Of a DNA stretch of 10,492 nt, positions 7,413-10,492 are shown piece after piece. A program made the translations under genes and the position numbers. The stretch comes from Bacteroidota bacterium. GTDB taxonomy: Bacteria > Bacteroidota > Bacteroidia > Bacteroidales > VadinHA17. Below the pieces are notes generated by a model. That model made no database searches. It was not told where the DNA came from and was given only the letters and a program-made list of their open reading frames with translations. The stretch is taken from NCBI GenBank assembly GCA_030613125.1, contig JAUWMO010000096.1:1-10492 (forward strand). The letters are read 5' to 3'. Each line of letters starts with the position of its first letter. Position 1 is the stretch's first letter.

Positions 7413-8198
7413 TTATGATAAAATCCCTTTTTCCTGTAGATAATTGACCAATTCTGATATATTTTCCGGGAATGGCTTCTGCATCATGATTACTTCAGGC
7501 CTTGAAGGCGGTTCAACATAACGGATACGATGAATCCTGCCCTGAGGTTTATTTCCGTGAAGTTCAAGTTCATTTAGAGGAATGTTTTGAATATTCGCTT
7601 TCATTGCCTTCATAACCCTAGTTACTACAGGGACATGTGGTTCAGCCAATCCTTTTTCAGCTGATATCAGCAAAGGAAAGCCTGATTCAAGGTACCAGAT
7701 TTCTCCTTCCCGCTCACAACCCACATTAACCATATTTAGATCTGGATTTGTATCTAAAGATACAGCTCCACTTATATGAGGAATATCAAGAAGTTCTGCT
7801 ACCATAGGACCCACTGCAGCATAATCGTCATCACCTGCCTGCTTTCCACAGATAACCAGATCAGGTTGAAGAATCCTAAGTCTGGCAACAAGAACCTGAG
7901 CTGTATAATTGCTATCCGATGCTTCAAGACTTTCGTCTCCTAAATGTACGACCTGATCAATACCCATAGCGATTGCTCTGCGCAAAGCATCAATCGATCT
8001 TTTTCCTCCAGCAGACAAAGCAAATAGTTCTGCATCCGGATGATTTTTTTCGATATTTAGAGCTGCTTCAACAGCTATTTCATCAAAAAACGAACAGACA
8101 TAGCGGTCTTCAATTTCCAACTCTTGTTCTGATTTGACCTGCACCATAGCCTCGTGGTCCGGAACCTGTTTAACAAGTACTGCTATTTTTAATTTCAC
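7413..8198 (-). CDS. fixA: FixA / electron transfer flavoprotein beta subunit
   Basis: Beta subunit of the electron transfer flavoprotein, 261 residues. It has the family opening KIAVLVKQVPD (4-14), ALRRAIAMGID (71-81) and the nucleotide-binding loop GKQAGDDDYAAVGP (118-131). In classical ETFs this loop holds AMP; in bifurcating ETFs it holds the second FAD that splits electron pairs. The loop here is intermediate: DDD resembles the classical form, while AVGP resembles the bifurcating AQVGP form but without its Gln. The start is GTG at 8198, overlapping the acyl-CoA dehydrogenase stop as GTGA, with AGGGAG 6-7 nt upstream. A GTG start in a coupled junction may temper expression. Identity as EtfB/FixA is firm; the bifurcating or non-bifurcating class is open. 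Confidence 0.93.
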   Translation of the reverse strand: MKLKIAVLVKQVPDHEAMVQVKSEQELEIEDRYVCSFFDEIAVEAALNIEKNHPDAELFALSAGGKRSIDALRRAIAMGIDQVVHLGDESLEASDSNYTAQVLVARLRILQPDLVICGKQAGDDDYAAVGPMVAELLDIPHISGAVSLDTNPDLNMVNVGCEREGEIWYLESGFPLLISAEKGLAEPHVPVVTRVMKAMKANIQNIPLNELELHGNKPQGRIHRIRYVEPPSRPEVIMMQKPFPENISELVNYLQEKGILS

Positions 8199-9352
8199 AG
8201 CCTACTCCCTTTTCGAAGAAAAGCTGCACCTAAGGCATTCTGTAATACTTCATGGCAACCACCACCAAAAAGTAGGAAACGAGAGTCTCTGAAAAACCGC
8301 TGCTGGGGATATTCCATGGCAAATGAATTCCCCCCGTATATTCTGCTGGCTTCATCAACAGCAGAGATACACATTTCTGTGGCAAACATCTTGGCCAGCA
8401 TACACTCATACTGACAATCCATTCCTTCCTGAATCATCCAGGCTGCTTTATAGGCAAAAAGCCTAGCTGCTTCGTACCAGGCCCAGTGGTTTGCAAACTT
8501 GGACCTGATCAATTGATACTTGGCAATTGGTTTTCCAAAAGCCTCCCGTTCCAGTGCAAATTTACGTGCATCATCCATGGCTTCATTGGCAATAGCACAG
8601 GCGTTGAGTGCGGTCATCACCCGTACTTCGTTTAAAATATCAGTGGTGTATTTAACTCCATTTCCAGGTCCTTCTCCCAGAAGATTTTCATCTGGAACCC
8701 AGACATTATCAAATATTAATTCCCCAGTAACGGAACCGCGGGATCCAAGCTTGTTGATTGATTGACCAGGGCTAAAACCTTCAGTTCCTTTCTCCACTAA
8801 AAAGAAGCTCAAACCATCAAGACCTTTTGAAGGATCAGTAGTTGCCAATACAGTACAAAAATTACAGATAGGACCACTGGTAATCCACATCTTACGGCCA
8901 TTAATTACCCATCCATTATCTTTTTTAACAGCAGTGGTGCGGGTTCCGGCCAAATCAGACCCAGACTGATCTTCGGTAAAACAAATAGTGCCTATCTTAT
9001 CACCCTTTATTGCAGGAATTAATACACGTTGTTTGATTTCTTCGGTTCCAAAACGATTGATAAAGTAGGTTCCCATCAAAATCTGCATGGTAACCGACAT
9101 AGCAAAACCACAAGAACCCCGCGCCAGTTCTTCATAAAAAATCATTGAGGTAATCACATCAACATCCAGGCCGCCATATTTTTCAGGATGTCGAAGTCCA
9201 AGATATCCAAGAGCAGCAAATTCTTTCCATAAATCCAGGGGAAATTCATTGGCTTCATCTATCTCCTGAATCCTGGACCGGATCAACCGGTCCACAGCAT
9301 CTTTTACTGAAGCCCTAAAGAATTCCTGTTCCTCTGTAAATTTAAAATCCAT
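8195..9352 (-). CDS. Acyl-CoA dehydrogenase family protein with atypical catalytic-base positions
   Basis: A cytoplasmic FAD enzyme of the acyl-CoA dehydrogenase superfamily, 385 residues, which interconverts acyl-CoA and 2-enoyl-CoA and exchanges electrons with the ETF encoded next door. Visible signatures are FTEDQSGSDLAGTRTTA (125-141), NGRKMWITSG (151-160), LGSRGS-TGEL-FDNVWVP (202-220), EREAFGKPIAKYQ (268-280) and IYGGNSF (338-344). The classical base near the C-terminus (YEGTSE in MCAD-like enzymes) reads FGGGCHE (362-368), giving Gly for Glu. The alternative isovaleryl-type position just before R244 is V243, with Glu242 one residue away. It begins at ATG 9352 with GGAGG (9358-9362 on the - strand) 5 nt upstream and is first in the operon with fixABCX. 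This layout recalls the E. coli pairing of CaiA with FixABCX. Substrate is unknown; it could act as a reductase. Confidence 0.93.
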   Translation of the reverse strand: MDFKFTEEQEFFRASVKDAVDRLIRSRIQEIDEANEFPLDLWKEFAALGYLGLRHPEKYGGLDVDVITSMIFYEELARGSCGFAMSVTMQILMGTYFINRFGTEEIKQRVLIPAIKGDKIGTICFTEDQSGSDLAGTRTTAVKKDNGWVINGRKMWITSGPICNFCTVLATTDPSKGLDGLSFFLVEKGTEGFSPGQSINKLGSRGSVTGELIFDNVWVPDENLLGEGPGNGVKYTTDILNEVRVMTALNACAIANEAMDDARKFALEREAFGKPIAKYQLIRSKFANHWAWYEAARLFAYKAAWMIQEGMDCQYECMLAKMFATEMCISAVDEASRIYGGNSFAMEYPQQRFFRDSRFLLFGGGCHEVLQNALGAAFLRKGSRL

Positions 9353-9395
9353 TCAAACCTCCGAATCTACCTGAGATGAAATTTAAGGAGAATTC

Positions 9396-9424
9396 AAAAT
9401 ATCATAGACCAATAGAAAAATCAA
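9396..9424 (-). promoter_or_regulatory. Weak promoter candidate for the acyl-CoA dehydrogenase-fixABCX operon
   Basis: On the - strand TTGATT (9419-9424), 17 bp, then TATTTT (9396-9401); each hexamer matches consensus in 4 of 6 positions. It lies about 45 bp before the dehydrogenase start. In such AT-rich sequence a match of this quality is common, so this is only the best candidate. Confidence 0.25.
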
Positions 9425-9470
9425 TAAAATTTCCCTTGGTTAAGCAACAAAAAGTTAAATCCAAACCCAA

Positions 9471-9498
9471 TTTTGATATACAAGGGATTTAGATATAC
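9471..9498 (+). repeat. Direct repeat TTTwGATATAC, 17 bp apart
   Basis: TTTTGATATAC (9471-9481) and TTTAGATATAC (9488-9498) match at 10 of 11 positions. The second copy ends 7 bp before the -35 box of the mutase promoter, where an activator would sit. Function is inferred from position only. Confidence 0.4.
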
Positions 9499-9505
9499 TT
9501 TTTTA

Positions 9506-9533
9506 TTGACACTTTTTCTATTATTTTTAAAAT
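9506..9533 (+). promoter_or_regulatory. Sigma70-type promoter for the mutase operon
   Basis: A perfect TTGACA (9506-9511) is followed after 16 bp by TAAAAT (9528-9533), which matches the -10 consensus in 5 of 6 positions. Transcription would begin near 9540, inside the inverted repeat at 9532-9556, and give a leader of about 135 nt. Confidence 0.62.
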
Positions 9534-9556
9534 ATTTCATGCATAATATGAAATAT
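9532..9556. promoter_or_regulatory. Inverted repeat over the mutase transcription start, likely repressor operator
   Basis: ATATTTCAT (9532-9540) and ATGAAATAT (9548-9556) are exact inverted 9-bp arms around a 7-bp spacer. The repeat overlaps the end of the -10 box and the predicted start of transcription, the standard place for a dimeric repressor. It could also fold in RNA, but it is AT-rich and not followed by a T-run. The regulator is not encoded in this window. Confidence 0.5.
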
Positions 9557-9585
9557 GCATCAACAAAAGACAAAGGATGTCCAAC

Positions 9586-9604
9586 TTCATATTCCTCTTA
9601 TGAA
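9586..9604. promoter_or_regulatory. Second TTCATA/TATGAA inverted repeat in the mutase leader
   Basis: TTCATA (9586-9591) and TATGAA (9599-9604) are exact 6-bp inverted arms with a 7-bp spacer. It shares the TTCAT/ATGAA half-sites of the operator candidate upstream, though they sit 9 instead of 7 bp apart. The two centres are 51 bp apart, close to five helical turns. Confidence 0.3.
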
Positions 9605-9675
9605 ACAATTGTTAAAAATGTATTTTAGATCTACCTGAATTAGTTGTAAGTAATAAATCAAAAAAGGTGATGAAT

Positions 9676-10086
9676 ATGAGTGAAACTTCTAATAAAAAAA
9701 GAATTCGGGTTTTAATTGCAAAACCTGGACTGGATGGACACGACAGAGGTGCCAAAGTAATTGTTCATATGTTAAAAGATGCGGGCATGGAGGTTATTTA
9801 TACAGGGCTCCACAATACAATCGAAGAAATTGTCGATACGGCATTAAAAGAAGATGTAGATGTAATCGGACTTTCCATATATTCAGGAGCTCATCTTTCT
9901 TTAAGTCAAAAATTAATGGAATTATTAAAAGAAAAAGGTCTGGATGATAAATTAATTTTGATCGGCGGGAATATCCCCCAAAATGACATAAATGCACTAA
10001 AAAACTATGGTGTAGGTGAAGTTTTTCCCACTGGATCAAATTTTGAAAGGATTGTAAGGTTTATAAAAGAGAGGACTAAGTATTAA
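9676..10086 (+). CDS. Stand-alone B12-binding (small) subunit of an acyl-CoA mutase
   Basis: A 136-residue cobalamin-binding domain protein, the separate small subunit of a methylmalonyl-CoA mutase-type enzyme. It starts RIRVLIAKPGLDGHDRGAK (9-27), with the cobalt-ligating D20-x-H22-x-x-G25 motif, and the GG pair at 97-98 is present. The usual SxL motif reads S67-I-Y69, with Tyr for Leu. I start at ATG 9676: AAGGTGAT (9664-9671), complementary to the end of 16S rRNA, is then well spaced. The upstream GTG 9667 and ATG 9670 fall within or against that site. It is followed after 1 bp by the large subunit. The small subunit coming first is the reverse of the order I would expect in split mutases. 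A lone corrinoid protein for another mutase is unlikely given the neighbour. Confidence 0.9.
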   Translation: MSETSNKKRIRVLIAKPGLDGHDRGAKVIVHMLKDAGMEVIYTGLHNTIEEIVDTALKEDVDVIGLSIYSGAHLSLSQKLMELLKEKGLDDKLILIGGNIPQNDINALKNYGVGEVFPTGSNFERIVRFIKERTKY

Positions 10087-10087
10087 A

Positions 10088-10492
10088 ATGAAAAAACCAA
10101 AACCAGAGGAGCTTAAAGAGATTATACTTGAATCCAATATTAAAGTAAAAACTGTTTATGGTCCTGATGATATAAAAGACTTAAACTTTGAAAAAGATAT
10201 TGGCCTACCAGGTGAATATCCCTTTACCAGAGGTATCCATCCTCTGATGTATCGAAAACGTCCCAGGACAATGCGTCAATATTCAGGATTTGGCAGTGCT
10301 AAAGAAACCAATAAGAGGTTCAAATGGCTTTTGGAACAAGGACAGACTGCACTGAATGTCGCTTTTGATCTCCCCACCCACCTTGGATGGGATTCTGATC
10401 ACCCACAAGCTTCAGGAGAAGTCGGCAGAGTACGAATGGCAATAGATACATTAAAAGACCTGGAACAAGGCTTTGAAAACATCCCCATTGAC
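10088..10492 (+). CDS. Methylmalonyl-CoA mutase-family large (catalytic) subunit, 3'-truncated by the window edge
   Basis: The first 135 residues of a B12-dependent acyl-CoA mutase catalytic subunit, which rearranges the carbon skeleton of a CoA thioester (for example methylmalonyl-CoA <-> succinyl-CoA). Motifs are GEYPFTRGIHPLMY (42-55), TMRQYSGFG (61-69), LLEQGQT (81-87), VAFDLPTHLGWDSDHP (91-106) and SGEVGRV (109-115). Tyr65 in RQY matches the residue typical of methylmalonyl-CoA mutase (Y89 in the Propionibacterium enzyme), where isobutyryl-CoA mutase has Phe and 2-hydroxyisobutyryl-CoA mutase has Ile. The partner Arg/Gln position lies beyond the window. Arg60 replaces the Trp usual in RxWTxRQY. 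The ATG starts 1 bp after the small-subunit stop, implying coupling. The product is probably about 500-560 residues, lacking a B12 domain because that is the preceding gene. Confidence 0.92.
   Translation, partial: MKKPKPEELKEIILESNIKVKTVYGPDDIKDLNFEKDIGLPGEYPFTRGIHPLMYRKRPRTMRQYSGFGSAKETNKRFKWLLEQGQTALNVAFDLPTHLGWDSDHPQASGEVGRVRMAIDTLKDLEQGFENIPID

Larger units (their letters stand above)
9353..9675. other. Divergent intergenic control region between the dehydrogenase and mutase operons
   Basis: This 323-bp AT-rich stretch has no credible gene. It holds, from left to right, the acyl-CoA dehydrogenase ribosome-binding site, a weak - strand promoter candidate (9396-9424), a TTTwGATATAC direct repeat (9471-9498), a strong + strand promoter (9506-9533), two TTCAT/ATGAA inverted repeats (9532-9556 and 9586-9604) and the mutase leader. 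The 10-mer ATCTACCTGA occurs at both ends (9365-9374 and 9629-9638). The predicted mutase leader of about 135 nt is too short and lacks the shape for a full cobalamin riboswitch. Confidence 0.7.

Noticed and set aside
4837..9352. Nitrogen-fixation fix operon
   Set aside because: fixABCX names come from diazotrophs, but here the genes follow an acyl-CoA dehydrogenase and no nif gene is present, so an acyl-CoA redox role is the better reading.
9387..9395. AGGAGAATT on the + strand as a ribosome-binding site for a small gene
   Set aside because: No start codon with an open frame of useful length follows at proper distance.
9541..9675. Cobalamin riboswitch in the leader of the B12-binding mutase subunit
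   Set aside because: The leader is only about 135 nt, very AT-rich, and I see no B12-box-like sequence or GC-containing multi-stem core. Such switches usually control synthesis or uptake genes.
1..10492. CRISPR arrays, tRNA/rRNA genes, insertion sequences, phage or toxin-antitoxin genes
   Set aside because: I found no regularly spaced repeats, RNA gene motifs, transposase or integrase motifs, or terminal repeats; nearly all sequence is accounted for by metabolic genes.

Overview
The window is an AT-rich bacterial segment with tightly packed operons, ATG/GTG starts and Shine-Dalgarno sites. The gene set is a molybdenum hydroxylase with its cofactor maturation genes, an acyl-CoA dehydrogenase with a complete FixABCX electron-transfer set, and a two-subunit B12-dependent mutase. 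This fits an anaerobic or facultatively anaerobic heterotroph that handles acyl-CoAs. The phylum cannot be fixed from the window; split small/large mutases occur in Firmicutes, archaea and several uncultivated anaerobic lineages.

Left block (1-3990, + strand). The 3' three quarters of a xanthine dehydrogenase-family molybdopterin subunit is followed, with almost no spacing, by a THEP1-like P-loop NTPase, XdhC and a MocA-like nucleotidyltransferase. The last three are joined by ATGA overlaps. XdhC and MocA-like proteins finish, sulfurate and deliver the molybdenum cofactor, so the block reads as an enzyme plus its own maturation kit. The NTPase is the unexplained member. A seven-helix membrane protein of unknown function converges on this block from the - strand, and its stop codon overlaps the MocA-like stop. 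It has its own good promoter at 4703-4731.

Middle block (4837-9352, - strand). This is one operon in the order acyl-CoA dehydrogenase, fixA/etfB, fixB/etfA, fixC, fixX. GTGA and ATGA overlaps join the first and last gene pairs. The predicted route is acyl-CoA <-> dehydrogenase FAD <-> FixAB flavins <-> FixC FAD / FixX 4Fe-4S clusters <-> quinone and/or ferredoxin. The dehydrogenase lacks a glutamate at either classical catalytic-base position.

Right block (9353-10492, + strand). A 323-bp divergent intergenic region holds a strong sigma70-type promoter, a 9-bp-arm inverted repeat at the predicted transcription start, and a second related inverted repeat 51 bp downstream. It leads into a stand-alone B12-binding mutase subunit and the start of the mutase catalytic subunit, which runs off the window. 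The visible part has the Tyr (RQY-SGFG) typical of methylmalonyl-CoA mutase. The shared control region suggests that the dehydrogenase/FixABCX operon and the mutase operon may act in the same acyl-CoA pathway; that link is inferred.
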